Shown: piece after piece, positions 19,152-27,702 of the stretch | How positions within the stretch are numbered: position 1 is the stretch's first letter | Layout: the number at the start of each line of letters is the position of its first letter | Origin: Chitinivorax sp. PXF-14 | Lineage (GTDB): Bacteria > Pseudomonadota > Gammaproteobacteria > Burkholderiales > SCOH01 | DNA length: 64,000 nt | Direction of reading: 5' to 3' | Assembly: GCF_040812015.1 (NCBI RefSeq) | Contig: NZ_JBFNXJ010000011.1 | Span: forward strand, 109,273-173,272 | Translations under genes and position numbers: made by a program | Notes under the pieces: generated by a model | What the model was told of the DNA's origin: nothing | Databases searched by the model: none | Seen by the model: the letters and a program-made list of their open reading frames with translations, nothing else

Positions 19152-19355
19152 ATGGCAAACGGTACGGTCAAGTGGTTCAACGATGCCAAGGGTTTTGGCT
19201 TCATTACGCCAGCGGAAGGCGGCGAGGATGTGTTCGCACATTTCTCCGCGATCCAATCCCAGGGCTTCAAGACCCTTAAAGAAGGACAAACGGTGAGCTT
19301 CGATGTCGTCTCAGGCCCCAAGGGCAAGCAGGCCAGCAACATTCAGCCGATCTGA
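19152..19355 (+). CDS. cspA: Cold-shock-type RNA chaperone (CspA family)
   Basis: 67 residues from the ATG at 19152, which has an excellent AGGTGAGGA site; the longer frame from 19128 adds residues not found in the family. CSPs bind single-stranded RNA and DNA and melt secondary structure. The protein is a single cold-shock domain with both RNA-binding motifs intact: K-G-F-G-F-I (RNP1) and V-F-A-H-F (RNP2), preceded by [10 protein letters not shown]. It is flanked by a good promoter and a perfect terminator, so it is its own transcript. Whether it is cold-induced or constitutive cannot be told from the domain. Confidence 0.95.
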   Translation: MANGTVKWFNDAKGFGFITPAEGGEDVFAHFSAIQSQGFKTLKEGQTVSFDVVSGPKGKQASNIQPI

Positions 19356-19370
19356 GCGTCGAATTGCACC

Positions 19371-19402
19371 ATGAAAACAGGCCCAGATGGGCCTGTTTTC
19401 AT
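19371..19402. terminator. Bidirectional terminator between cspA and the DUF599 gene
   Basis: A perfect 15-base inverted repeat (ATGAAAACAGGCCCA / TGGGCCTGTTTTCAT, two-base centre) has A-rich and T-rich outer arms, so it can end transcripts from both convergent genes. Confidence 0.9.
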
Positions 19403-19435
19403 TTGGCTTGCGCATAAATCGGCCGGGCCGGCCGT

Positions 19436-20122
19436 TCAGACATCGTCATGCATGGCCGCGAGCGTGGCCGAGCGGAAATCGCGCCGATACAGCACGAATA
19501 CGATCAGCGCCGTGGCGGCAGCAAACAAGCCGGGGCGGATAAACCAGGCAACGCCGGCGAGGCCGAAATAATAGGCACGTATGCCGCGATTGAATTCGTC
19601 GCCGGCATAGGTATTGACCGCTGCGGCACGGCGGGCAAACCCATCGTGCTCGTCCTTTTCCTCAGGCATCGGCGCCCCGCCGATCAGGATGGAGAGGAGA
19701 TTGAACTGACGCAATGACCAGGTGAACTTGAAATAGGCGTAGATGAATATCACCAGCATCAGCAGCAACTTGAAATCCCAGCCAGCCTTGGAAGACGCAT
19801 TGTGCGGGGCTATCGGCAATTCGGAAATAAAAGAGATCACGTGCTCGGATGTCCCGATCAGCGCCAGAATGCCGGCAATGATGTACATCGACGTGGTGGC
19901 AAAGAAGGACACGCTGCTCACCAGGTTGCCGACCAGCGCGGCGTCGGTTACCCGGTTGTCACGTAGCAGCATGCGCCGCATCCACGCAAGACGGTAGACA
20001 TGAATGACATGAGTCAGGCTGCGCCCGCCTGCCCGCAAGGCATCGGCGTAGTACCCGTACCCGACCCAACAGGCCACGAACCACAGAAAAGCCAGCCAAT
20101 CGAGCGGAAGTAAGGACATCAT
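19436..20122 (-). CDS. DUF599-family integral membrane protein
   Basis: 228 residues with about four strongly hydrophobic segments: L-D-W-L-A-F-L-W-F-V-A-C-W-V-G at the start, one near residues 65-90 (S-V-S-F-F-A-T-T-S-M-Y-I-I-A-G-I), one near 118-138 (L-L-L-M-L-V-I-F-I-Y-A-Y-F-K-F), and one near 190-212. The conserved surroundings F-K-F-T-W-S-L-R-Q-F-N and R-x-Y-Y-F are those of the DUF599 family, whose function is not established. It is a single gene, convergent with cspA. Two adjacent ATG codons (20122 and 20119) are both possible starts; no strong ribosome site distinguishes them. Confidence 0.8.
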   Translation of the reverse strand: MMSLLPLDWLAFLWFVACWVGYGYYADALRAGGRSLTHVIHVYRLAWMRRMLLRDNRVTDAALVGNLVSSVSFFATTSMYIIAGILALIGTSEHVISFISELPIAPHNASSKAGWDFKLLLMLVIFIYAYFKFTWSLRQFNLLSILIGGAPMPEEKDEHDGFARRAAAVNTYAGDEFNRGIRAYYFGLAGVAWFIRPGLFAAATALIVFVLYRRDFRSATLAAMHDDV

Positions 20123-20409
20123 GTTTATTACAAGTGGATGATTTGACGCGACGATTCAGCACCTAAAGGTGTAGAATTCGGGTTATTACTGATGGGCATG
20201 GGCAGAAATCGTCGTCGGCATCGCGAATTTTGTACAGAGTGCGCAGCAGTGAGTGATTGCCACATCGTGGCTCACAGCATACAAGCTTCCTATTTTACAA
20301 CCAAGCCGCGGCCAGCCTGAACCGGGCAGAGCCAGTCAAAAAAGACGGTGGTTGAGGTAAGTATCGAGGCGGAGCGCATCCGCCATTTTGTTTTTTCAGG
20401 AGATCAAAT

Positions 20410-22260
20410 ATGCTGTCATCGACTTCGGCCGGTGCGGGTATCATTAATCCGCCGGCTTACGTCAAGAACAAGCGGTTGCTTGAATGGGTAACAGAGATGG
20501 TTGCGCTGTGTGAACCGGAAGCGGTCTACTGGTGCGACGGCTCGCAAGAGGAGTACGACAGCCTCTGTGCCAAAATGGTAGACAGCGGCACCCTTATCAA
20601 GCTCAACCCTGCCCTCCGTCCTAACAGCTTCCTCGCCCGTTCCGATCCGTCCGACGTTGCTCGCGTCGAAGATCGCACCTTCATCTGCTCCAACGAGAAA
20701 GTCGACGCCGGCCCCAACAACAACTGGGTCGAGCCTGCGGAGATGCGTGCCACGCTCAACGGCCTGTTCAAGGGCTGCATGCATGGCCGCACGATGTATA
20801 TCGTGCCGTTCTCGATGGGCCCGCTCGGTAGCCCCATTGCACACATCGGCGTCGAAATCAGTGATAGCGCTTATGTCGCCGTCAGCATGCGCACCATGAC
20901 CCGCATGGGCAAGGGCGTTTATGACGTGCTTGGTGAAAATGGCGAGTTTGTGCCTTGCATGCACACGGTTGGCGCTCCGCTTGCCAAGGGCGAGCAAGAT
21001 GTCGTCTGGCCTTGCAACAAGGAAACCAAGTACATCGTCCACTTCCCCGAAACCCGTGAGATCTGGTCTTATGGCTCGGGCTACGGCGGCAATGCCCTGC
21101 TTGGCAAGAAGTGCTTCGCCCTCCGCATCGCGTCGACCATGGGGCGTGATCAAGGCTGGCTGGCCGAGCACATGCTGATTCTCGGCGTCGAATCACCGAA
21201 GGGTGAAAAGACCTATGTCGCGGCAGCCTTCCCGTCTGCCTGCGGCAAGACCAACTTCGCCATGTTGATCCCCCCCAAGGCATTCAACGGCTGGAAGGTC
21301 ACCACCATCGGCGACGACATCGCATGGATCAAGCCGGGCAAGGATGGCCGTCTGTATGCGATCAACCCGGAGGCAGGCTACTTCGGCGTCGCGCCAGGCA
21401 CATCGGAAAAGACCAATCCGAACGCCATGGCCACCCTCAAGGAAAACTGCATCTTCACCAACGTCGCACTGACCGACGATGGCGATGTATGGTGGGAAGG
21501 TATGAGCAAGGAGGCGCCAGCACACCTGGTCGACTGGCAGGGCAAGGACTGGACGCCCGATGTCGCCAAGGAGACTGGCCGCAAGGCAGCCCACCCGAAT
21601 GCGCGCTTCACCGCACCGGCGTCGCAATGCCCGTCGATTGACGAAGACTGGGAAAATCCTGCCGGGGTACCGATCTCCGCCTTCATCTTCGGTGGCCGTC
21701 GTTCGCATGCCGTGCCGCTGGTTGTCGAAGCCTTCAACTGGAACTACGGCGTCTACATGGCCGCTACCATGGGCTCGGAAACCACGGCGGCAGCCATGGG
21801 TAAGCAGGGTGAGACCCGTCGTGACCCGTTCGCCATGCTGCCATTCTGCGGCTATCACATGGGCGATTATTTCAACCACTGGTTGCAAATGGGGCACATC
21901 GTCGAACAGAAGCCGCAAATTTTCTGCGTCAACTGGTTCCGCGTCGATGAGAAAGGCCAGTTCATCTGGCCAGGCTTCGGCGACAATATGCGAGTGCTGC
22001 AATGGATCGTCAACCGCTGCCAAGGCCAAGCTTCCGCACGCCAGACGGCACTGGGCTGGATGCCGACCTATCAGGATATCGACTGGAACGGGCTCGACAG
22101 CTTCACGGAAGCCGATTTCGAGAAGGTTACGTCGATTGACGCCAAGCTGTGGCAGCAGGAACTCGACGAACATGGCGAATTGTTCGAAAAGCTGAAGGAA
22201 CGCCTGCCCCAGCAGCTCGTCCTGAAACGTGAGTTGCTAAAGCTTGCACTGAACGTCTAA
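20410..22260 (+). CDS. pckG: Phosphoenolpyruvate carboxykinase (GTP)
   Basis: 616 residues, the length of the GTP-dependent enzyme. It interconverts oxaloacetate plus GTP with phosphoenolpyruvate, CO2 and GDP, the first committed step of gluconeogenesis. Family landmarks are present: the P-loop [12 protein letters not shown] with the mobile active-site Cys, G-D-D-I-A-W for metal binding, and the N-terminal substrate region [11 protein letters not shown]. The start has an AGGAG site. A 287-base upstream region separates it from the divergent DUF599 gene, and a strong terminator follows. With fbp, pyk and rpe in the same window it belongs to central carbon metabolism. Confidence 0.97.
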   Translation: MLSSTSAGAGIINPPAYVKNKRLLEWVTEMVALCEPEAVYWCDGSQEEYDSLCAKMVDSGTLIKLNPALRPNSFLARSDPSDVARVEDRTFICSNEKVDAGPNNNWVEPAEMRATLNGLFKGCMHGRTMYIVPFSMGPLGSPIAHIGVEISDSAYVAVSMRTMTRMGKGVYDVLGENGEFVPCMHTVGAPLAKGEQDVVWPCNKETKYIVHFPETREIWSYGSGYGGNALLGKKCFALRIASTMGRDQGWLAEHMLILGVESPKGEKTYVAAAFPSACGKTNFAMLIPPKAFNGWKVTTIGDDIAWIKPGKDGRLYAINPEAGYFGVAPGTSEKTNPNAMATLKENCIFTNVALTDDGDVWWEGMSKEAPAHLVDWQGKDWTPDVAKETGRKAAHPNARFTAPASQCPSIDEDWENPAGVPISAFIFGGRRSHAVPLVVEAFNWNYGVYMAATMGSETTAAAMGKQGETRRDPFAMLPFCGYHMGDYFNHWLQMGHIVEQKPQIFCVNWFRVDEKGQFIWPGFGDNMRVLQWIVNRCQGQASARQTALGWMPTYQDIDWNGLDSFTEADFEKVTSIDAKLWQQELDEHGELFEKLKERLPQQLVLKRELLKLALNV

Positions 22261-22274
22261 GGCTCACCCTCAGC

Positions 22275-22313
22275 AATAAAAAGGCCCGTGGCTCCGCTGC
22301 GGGCCTTTTTATT
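22275..22313 (+). terminator. Rho-independent terminator of pckG
   Basis: Inverted repeat AATAAAAAGGCCCG ... CGGGCCTTTTTATT with an 11-base loop, 14 bases after the stop codon and ending in a T run. Confidence 0.9.
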
Positions 22314-22406
22314 GGGCCTCCACACGGTCGAATTTGACTGGCATACGGCGAGCCCGACAAGCATGACTGCCGATAAAATAGAGCCAATCCGAGCGGAGCC
22401 TTAACT

Positions 22407-22856
22407 ATGAAAACTCGCGGTTTTACGCTGATTGAACTACTGGTAGTCATGGCGATCATTGCCATCCTGGCCCTGATGGCAACACCGATCTACTGGAAAA
22501 AGTACCAGAGCGGCCAGCAGAACGCCCAGAAAACTGCGATCGAGGATATCCGCAAAGGCATCGACGCCTACAAGAAGGCCAGCGACGATGGGCGGATTGC
22601 CAAGCTGCCGAGTGAATCCGGCTATCCCCGCTCCTTGAAGGAATTGGTCAGCGGTGTTGACGACCTGAAGAACCCCGGCAAGAAAATCTACTTCATGCGT
22701 GAAATGCCACGAGACCCCATGTCCAAGGACATGAGCGCCTCATCCGACAAGACCTGGGGTACACGCAGCTCGAACAGCCCGGCGGATAATCCCGCTCCCG
22801 GAGATGATGTCTTCGACGTGTACTCGCTTGCGGCAGCAAAAAGCGGGAGTAAATAG
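22407..22856 (+). CDS. Orphan GspG-like type II secretion pseudopilin
   Basis: 149 residues beginning with a class III prepilin signal: M-K-T-R-G then [20 protein letters not shown], with cleavage expected after the Gly and with the Glu at mature position 5. The soluble part has GspG features: a long helix, Y-P-R-S-L-K-E-L-V, then [16 protein letters not shown] and D-D-V-F-D-V-Y-S near the C-terminus. It differs from the major pseudopilin of a full type II system in standing alone: there are no gsp or pil genes nearby. It could be a minor pilin-like protein working with a system elsewhere in the genome. It has its own leader between the pckG terminator and rraA. Confidence 0.85.
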   Translation: MKTRGFTLIELLVVMAIIAILALMATPIYWKKYQSGQQNAQKTAIEDIRKGIDAYKKASDDGRIAKLPSESGYPRSLKELVSGVDDLKNPGKKIYFMREMPRDPMSKDMSASSDKTWGTRSSNSPADNPAPGDDVFDVYSLAAAKSGSK

Positions 22857-22944
22857 CAGCCGAGACGCTTGCAGATGCTCGCCTGGTGCGGCGCAACATG
22901 TTAAATTTCCGAGACAATCAACGTCTTGCATTCGGGAGAAACAT

Positions 22945-23421
22945 ATGACATTCCAGACAGCGGATCTGACCGACGAACACGCGAACCTGCAGGTCGCAAC
23001 ACCAATGTTCCAGCGCTATGGCGGCAAGGTGCAATTCCATGGCGAAATTGCGACCGTCAAGGTATTCGAGGACAACGTGCTGGTAAAGGATGCCTTGGCC
23101 GAGCTAGGCCATGGCAAAGTGCTTGTCGTTGACGGGGGTGGTTCCTTGCGCTGCGCCCTTGTCGGCGACATCATCGCGGCCTCGGCGGTAAAGAATGGCT
23201 GGGCAGGTGTGGTCGTCTATGGCTGCATCCGTGATTCCGCCGCGATCAACGGCATGGATATCGGCGTTCGCGCGCTGAACACTCATCCGCTGAAAAGTAT
23301 CAAGCAGGGAGCGGGCTACCGTAACGTGCCGGTAACCCTCGCCGGCGTGACGTTCCGTCCAGGTGAATTCGTCTACGTGGACGAGGACGGCATAGTGCTT
23401 TCTGCGGATGCACTATTGTAA
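22945..23421 (+). CDS. rraA: RraA-family protein (RNase E inhibitor / HMG-aldolase-like)
   Basis: 158 residues from the ATG at 22945, preceded by a GGGAGA site; a longer open frame upstream lacks family similarity. RraA of E. coli binds RNase E and masks its activity; related proteins of the same fold are 4-hydroxy-4-methyl-2-oxoglutarate aldolases. The fold signature is clear: [32 protein letters not shown], and D-E-D-G-I-V-L-S near the end. The R-D-S of the aldolase active site is retained, so enzymatic activity cannot be excluded. rne itself is in this window, so the regulatory role is plausible but unproven. Confidence 0.88.
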   Translation: MTFQTADLTDEHANLQVATPMFQRYGGKVQFHGEIATVKVFEDNVLVKDALAELGHGKVLVVDGGGSLRCALVGDIIAASAVKNGWAGVVVYGCIRDSAAINGMDIGVRALNTHPLKSIKQGAGYRNVPVTLAGVTFRPGEFVYVDEDGIVLSADALL

Positions 23422-23471
23422 GCAATTTCATTAGAATCCAAGGCATACCCAGTTCTAGTCGAGGTAACAGC

Positions 23472-24452
23472 ATGCCAGCACTGATCGATCGCTTCAGCAG
23501 GCGCATCGATTACTTGCGTCTTTCGGTAACAGACCGCTGTGATCTGCGCTGTACCTATTGTATCCCCGAAGGCTTCAAAGACTTCGAGGAGCCGTCTCAC
23601 TGGCTCACCTTCGATGAAATCGAGCGCCTGATCGGGGTCTTTTCCCGTTTGGGCGTATCGAGAATCCGTTTGACCGGTGGCGAGCCGCTGCTGCGCAAAA
23701 ACCTGCCGCAACTCGCCGCCAGGCTCACCGCGCTGCCCGGCGTCGATGATCTCTCTCTTTCCACCAATGCCACGCAACTGGCCCGCCACGCCGACGAGTT
23801 GAAAGCTGCAGGGGTCAGGCGACTCAATGTCAGCCTGGATTCGCTCAGCCGCGAGTGCTTTTCCAGCATCGCCGGCAAGGACAGCTTCGAGCGTGTGATG
23901 GAGGGGCTGCTCGCAGGCAAGCGAGCTGGATTCTCCCCAATCAAGATCAATATGGTGGCCCTGAAAGGGCGCAACGATCATGAGATCAACCGTATGGTCG
24001 ACTTCTGTCGCGAGCACGGTTTCATTCTGCGGCTGATCGAGGCCATGCCGATGGGCGAAACCGGACGCAACGCTGAGTATCTCGATCTGCAGCCGGTGGC
24101 TGATCGCCTGAAACACGAATATGGCCTGGTGGATCAGACCCTCCCCTTGGGAGCTGGCCCGGCACGTTATCTGAGAAGTGGCGACGGCCGCCTCAATATT
24201 GGTTTCATCACCCCGATCTCCCAACACTTCTGCGCCACCTGCAACCGGGTACGGCTATCGGTCGATGGCACACTCTATATGTGCCTGGGTCAGGAAGAAC
24301 GCTTCGAATTCCGGCCACTGCTGCGCGGCGGAGCCACCGACGCGGAGCTGGAAGCGGCAATCAGGGAAGCGATTGAACTCAAGCCGGAACGCCATGAATT
24401 TACCGAGCAACCCAAGAAAATTGTACGGTTCATGTCGATGACCGGTGGCTGA
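23472..24452 (+). CDS. moaA: GTP 3',8-cyclase MoaA (molybdenum cofactor synthesis)
   Basis: 326 residues. MoaA is a radical-SAM enzyme that, with MoaC, makes cyclic pyranopterin monophosphate from GTP. The N-terminal cluster motif C-D-L-R-C-T-Y-C (C-x3-C-x2-C) follows the typical L-R-L-S-V-T-D-R, and T-G-G-E-P-L is the SAM-binding loop. The C-terminal cluster ligands are present as F-C-A-T-C-N-R-V-R-L plus a third Cys in M-C-L-G. The final Gly-Gly needed for catalysis is intact (S-M-T-G-G). The start has a GAGGTAA site. No other moa genes are adjacent; a strong terminator follows immediately. Confidence 0.96.
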   Translation: MPALIDRFSRRIDYLRLSVTDRCDLRCTYCIPEGFKDFEEPSHWLTFDEIERLIGVFSRLGVSRIRLTGGEPLLRKNLPQLAARLTALPGVDDLSLSTNATQLARHADELKAAGVRRLNVSLDSLSRECFSSIAGKDSFERVMEGLLAGKRAGFSPIKINMVALKGRNDHEINRMVDFCREHGFILRLIEAMPMGETGRNAEYLDLQPVADRLKHEYGLVDQTLPLGAGPARYLRSGDGRLNIGFITPISQHFCATCNRVRLSVDGTLYMCLGQEERFEFRPLLRGGATDAELEAAIREAIELKPERHEFTEQPKKIVRFMSMTGG

Positions 24453-24462
24453 CCTCACCATG

Positions 24463-24500
24463 CGTAAAAAAGGCCAACCCGCAGGTTGGCCTTTTTTACG
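24463..24500. terminator. Bidirectional terminator between moaA and thrC
   Basis: A 17-base inverted repeat (CGTAAAAAAGGCCAACC and its complement) with a 4-base loop. The outer A and T runs make it usable by both convergent genes. Confidence 0.93.
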
Positions 24501-24512
24501 CAATCAAGCAGT

Positions 24513-25919
24513 TCACGCGATATGGTCTGCGATGAACCGCTTCAACTGGGTCACGTCAGCATCCATTTCCTCGACCCGCTGAGGCAGACGCTCAAGCTCG
24601 TCGGCAAATGCTGGCCGTACCGGCTTCTCACCAAGCGCTTCGACGATGGTGTCTTCAAATTTGGCGGGCAGTGCAGTTTCCAGCACGACCACTGGGGCAC
24701 TGTCGTCACGCACTTCCAGCGCGACCTTCATGCCATCTGCCGTGTGAGGGTCGATGGTGACGCCGTACGCAGCTTTTGCCTGGCGAATCGTCGTCAGTCG
24801 ATCTGCGTGGCTACTACGCCCCGAAGCGAAGCCATATTTGCCACCCACGTCACCAAAGCACTGCGCGCCCGACAGGTCGAAACCACCGGCCTGATCGACT
24901 TGGTGCCATAGCTCGGCCAGACGTCCGCTATCCCGCCCGACCAGGTCGAAGACAAAGCGTTCGAGATTAGAGGCCTTGGAAATATCCATCGACGGACTCG
25001 ACGTTGCCTGAGCCTCGCCACGCACCTTGTAGACACCGGTACGGAAAAACTCGTCAAGCACGTCATTCTCGTTGGTCGCCACGATCAGCTGCTTGATCGG
25101 CAGGCCCATCTGGCGTGCGATATGGCCAGCGCAGACGTTGCCAAAATTACCTGACGGCACCACGAAGCTGACCGCGTCGCCATTCTTCTCGCTTACCGCG
25201 AAGTAAGCTTTGAAGTAGTACACCACCTGGGCGACGATGCGCCCCCAGTTGATGGAATTGACGGCACCGATCTTGTAACGTGCTTTGAACGCGGCATCGT
25301 TATTGACCGCCTTCACCATGTCCTGCGCGTCATCGAACATGCCTTTGACGGCGATGTTGTAGATGTTGGCATCCTGCAGGCTGTACATCTGGGCGCGCTG
25401 GAACGGGCTCATCTTGCCGTGCGGCGACAGCATGAACACATTGACCCGATGCTTGCCACGCATCGCGTATTCAGCAGCAGAGCCGGTATCGCCACTGGTC
25501 GCACCGACGATATTGATCTGCTCACCCCGCTTTTCCAAGACGTACTCGAACAGATTGCCCAACAGCTGCATGGCAACGTCCTTGAACGCCAGCGTCGGCC
25601 CGTTGGACAACTCAAGAATGTGCAAGCCCGGTTCGAGCGTCTTGAGTGGCGTGATGTCGTCTGAACCGAAGATTTCCTTGGTATAGGTCTTGTCGACGAT
25701 GGCCTTGAGGTCTGCAGCAGAAATATCCGTTGCAAACAAGCTGACGATCTCGAACGCCAGCTCGGGATAACTCAATGCGCGCCAGCGGGCCAGGGTGGCC
25801 TCGTCGATCTGCGGATACTGTTCCGGCACGACCAAACCGCCGTCGGGCGCCAAGCCCCCGAGCAGGATATCGCTGAAACTTTGTGGCGCCATGCCGCCAC
25901 GGGTACTGATATAGCGCAT
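24513..25919 (-). CDS. thrC: Threonine synthase
   Basis: 468 residues, the longer (class II, E. coli-like) threonine synthase, which converts O-phosphohomoserine to threonine with pyridoxal phosphate. The start M-R-Y-I-S-T-R-G-G is typical. The PLP lysine lies in T-L-A-F-K-D-V-A-M-Q-L-L-G and the phosphate-binding loop is G-A-T-S-G-D-T-G-S-A-A-E-Y. It is the last gene of the leftward run alaA-GNAT-hom-thrC, 12 bases behind hom. No homoserine kinase gene is adjacent, so that step must be encoded elsewhere. The run ends at the shared terminator at 24463-24500. Confidence 0.97.
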   Translation of the reverse strand: MRYISTRGGMAPQSFSDILLGGLAPDGGLVVPEQYPQIDEATLARWRALSYPELAFEIVSLFATDISAADLKAIVDKTYTKEIFGSDDITPLKTLEPGLHILELSNGPTLAFKDVAMQLLGNLFEYVLEKRGEQINIVGATSGDTGSAAEYAMRGKHRVNVFMLSPHGKMSPFQRAQMYSLQDANIYNIAVKGMFDDAQDMVKAVNNDAAFKARYKIGAVNSINWGRIVAQVVYYFKAYFAVSEKNGDAVSFVVPSGNFGNVCAGHIARQMGLPIKQLIVATNENDVLDEFFRTGVYKVRGEAQATSSPSMDISKASNLERFVFDLVGRDSGRLAELWHQVDQAGGFDLSGAQCFGDVGGKYGFASGRSSHADRLTTIRQAKAAYGVTIDPHTADGMKVALEVRDDSAPVVVLETALPAKFEDTIVEALGEKPVRPAFADELERLPQRVEEMDADVTQLKRFIADHIA

Positions 25920-25931
25920 TGTGCCGGGCCC

Positions 25932-27245
25932 TTACTTGTCCAGGGTTTCGAGGCGGATGCGGGTGACCTTGCCATTGATGGTCGGCAACGCTTCAATGCC
26001 GGCAATGGCTGCATTCACATCCTTCTCTACGGCCAGGTGCGTGAGGATGATCACATCCACCAGTGTTTGCCCTTCGGCCGGCTCCTTCTGCATCATCGCG
26101 TCGATCGAAATATCGGCGTCGGCCAGGATGCGGGTAACGTCGGCCAGCACGCCCGGCTTGTCTTCCGCGCTGAGGCGCAGGTAGTAGCAGGTTTCGATCT
26201 CGTCGATTGGCAGAATGGGCAGGTCGGACAGCTGGTTCGGCTGGAAGGCAAGATGCGGCACTCGGTGCTCGGGGTCGGCCGTATGCAGGCGTGTAATGTC
26301 GACCAGATCGGCTACAACAGCAGAGGCAGTCGGCTCGGCACCGGCACCAGCGCCGTAGTACATGGTCTGCCCGACCGCATCGCCCTTGGCCAGCACGGCA
26401 TTCATGACGCCGTTCACATTGGCGATCAGCCGCTTTTCCGGGATCAGGGTCGGATGCACGCGCAGCTCGATGCCGCTGGCCTTGCGCTTGGTGATGCCAA
26501 GCAGCTTGATGCGGTAGCCGAGCTCTTCTGCGTATGTGATATCAGCGCTGGTCAGCCTGGAAATGCCTTCCAGATACGCCTTGTCGAATTGAACCGGGAT
26601 ACCGAAAGCGATGGCAGACATCAGCGTCAGCTTGTGAGCCGCATCATGGCCCTCGATGTCGAATGTCGGATCAGCCTCGGCATAACCCAGGCGCTGTGCT
26701 TCCTTGAGCACGTCGGCAAAGTCCGAACCCTTTTCACGCATCTCGGTCAGGATAAAATTCGAGGTGCCATTGATGATACCGGCGATCCACTCGATGCGGT
26801 TGGCCGTCAGGCCTTCGCGCAGCGCCTTGATAATCGGGATGCCGCCTGCGACGGCCGCCTCGAAGGCCACGATCACGCCCTTATCCTGCGCCTTGGCGAA
26901 GATCTCGTTGCCATATTCGGCAAGCAGCTTCTTGTTTGCCGTCACCACATGCTTGCCGTTTTCGATCGCCTTGAGCACCAGCTGCTTGGCAATCCCGGTG
27001 CCGCCAATCAGCTCGACCACGATATCGATGTCGGGGTGATTGACGACCTCGTTACCGTCGGCGGTAACCGTCACGCCCTCGCCCGCGATCTGGCGGGCAC
27101 GGTCGACGTTGAGATCGGCGACCATGGCGAGTTGAATCTCACGCCCAGCCCGCCGGCTGATTTCTTGTGCATTGCGTTTGAGAACGGTGGCGGTGCCGCC
27201 GCCGACAGTGCCGATGCCTAACAGGCCTACTTTGATCGGTTTCAT
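25932..27245 (-). CDS. hom: Homoserine dehydrogenase
   Basis: 437 residues from the ATG at 27245 (M-K-P-I-K-V-G-L-L-G); a longer frame to 27371 adds unrelated residues that overlap the GNAT gene. It reduces aspartate semialdehyde to homoserine, the branch step to threonine and methionine. The N-terminal Rossmann motif is G-L-L-G-I-G-T-V-G-G-G. The catalytic region includes N-G-T-S-N-F-I-L-T-E-M and D-P-T-F-D-I-E-G-x-D-A-A-H-K-L. The last 90 residues form an ACT domain (C-Y-Y-L-R-L-S-A-E-D-K-P-G-V-L-A-D-V), which in this family mediates feedback by threonine. It is a mono-functional enzyme, not fused to aspartokinase. Confidence 0.97.
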   Translation of the reverse strand: MKPIKVGLLGIGTVGGGTATVLKRNAQEISRRAGREIQLAMVADLNVDRARQIAGEGVTVTADGNEVVNHPDIDIVVELIGGTGIAKQLVLKAIENGKHVVTANKKLLAEYGNEIFAKAQDKGVIVAFEAAVAGGIPIIKALREGLTANRIEWIAGIINGTSNFILTEMREKGSDFADVLKEAQRLGYAEADPTFDIEGHDAAHKLTLMSAIAFGIPVQFDKAYLEGISRLTSADITYAEELGYRIKLLGITKRKASGIELRVHPTLIPEKRLIANVNGVMNAVLAKGDAVGQTMYYGAGAGAEPTASAVVADLVDITRLHTADPEHRVPHLAFQPNQLSDLPILPIDEIETCYYLRLSAEDKPGVLADVTRILADADISIDAMMQKEPAEGQTLVDVIILTHLAVEKDVNAAIAGIEALPTINGKVTRIRLETLDK

Positions 27246-27258
27246 AAGAAGTATCTGG

Positions 27259-27696
27259 TCAGATGGGTTTGCGAAACGAAAACGAATTGATGACGAAGCC
27301 TTCGCGGAAATAAAACTTGTGCGCCTGCGTCCGCTGGGTGCCGGATTCCAGCTCGAGCGAGGCTGCGCCACGCTGCCTCGCCTCGTGTTCGAGCCACTCG
27401 ATCAACGCCTGTCCAACGCCTCGTGAGCGCCGAACCTTGTCGGAAACCAGGTCGTCGACATAGAAACGCAGGCCGGAAAAAGTGTTGCGGAATGCCCGGT
27501 AGACGGCAAGCCCAACGACGGCATCATCGTCGATGGCCACGACCATCTCGCCGCCATCGGCAAAGATGGCTTGCATGGCCGCCTGGTAATCCGATGGCAG
27601 CTGCTGGCGCAACTGTCGATGCACCCCCTCTGCCCGCTTGAGCCATTCGGGCTCAGTCAGTTCCCTGGAAGCATTGGTAAGGGCGAGGATGTGCAT
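27259..27696 (-). CDS. GNAT-family N-acetyltransferase
   Basis: 145 residues with the GNAT core: a beta strand V-V-G-L-A-V-Y-R, then V-D-D-L-V-S-D-K followed by the acetyl-CoA-binding R-R-S-R-G-V-G-Q-A-L-I-E-W-L, then A-A-S-L-E-L-E-S-G and A-H-K-F-Y-F-R-E-G-F. The R-x-x-G-x-G/A pyrophosphate loop is intact, so it should bind acetyl-CoA. The substrate is unknown. It lies between alaA (6 bases) and hom (13 bases) and is almost certainly co-transcribed with amino-acid synthesis genes, but that alone does not define its target. Confidence 0.88.
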   Translation of the reverse strand: MHILALTNASRELTEPEWLKRAEGVHRQLRQQLPSDYQAAMQAIFADGGEMVVAIDDDAVVGLAVYRAFRNTFSGLRFYVDDLVSDKVRRSRGVGQALIEWLEHEARQRGAASLELESGTQRTQAHKFYFREGFVINSFSFRKPI

Positions 27697-27702
27697 GCCA
27701 AA

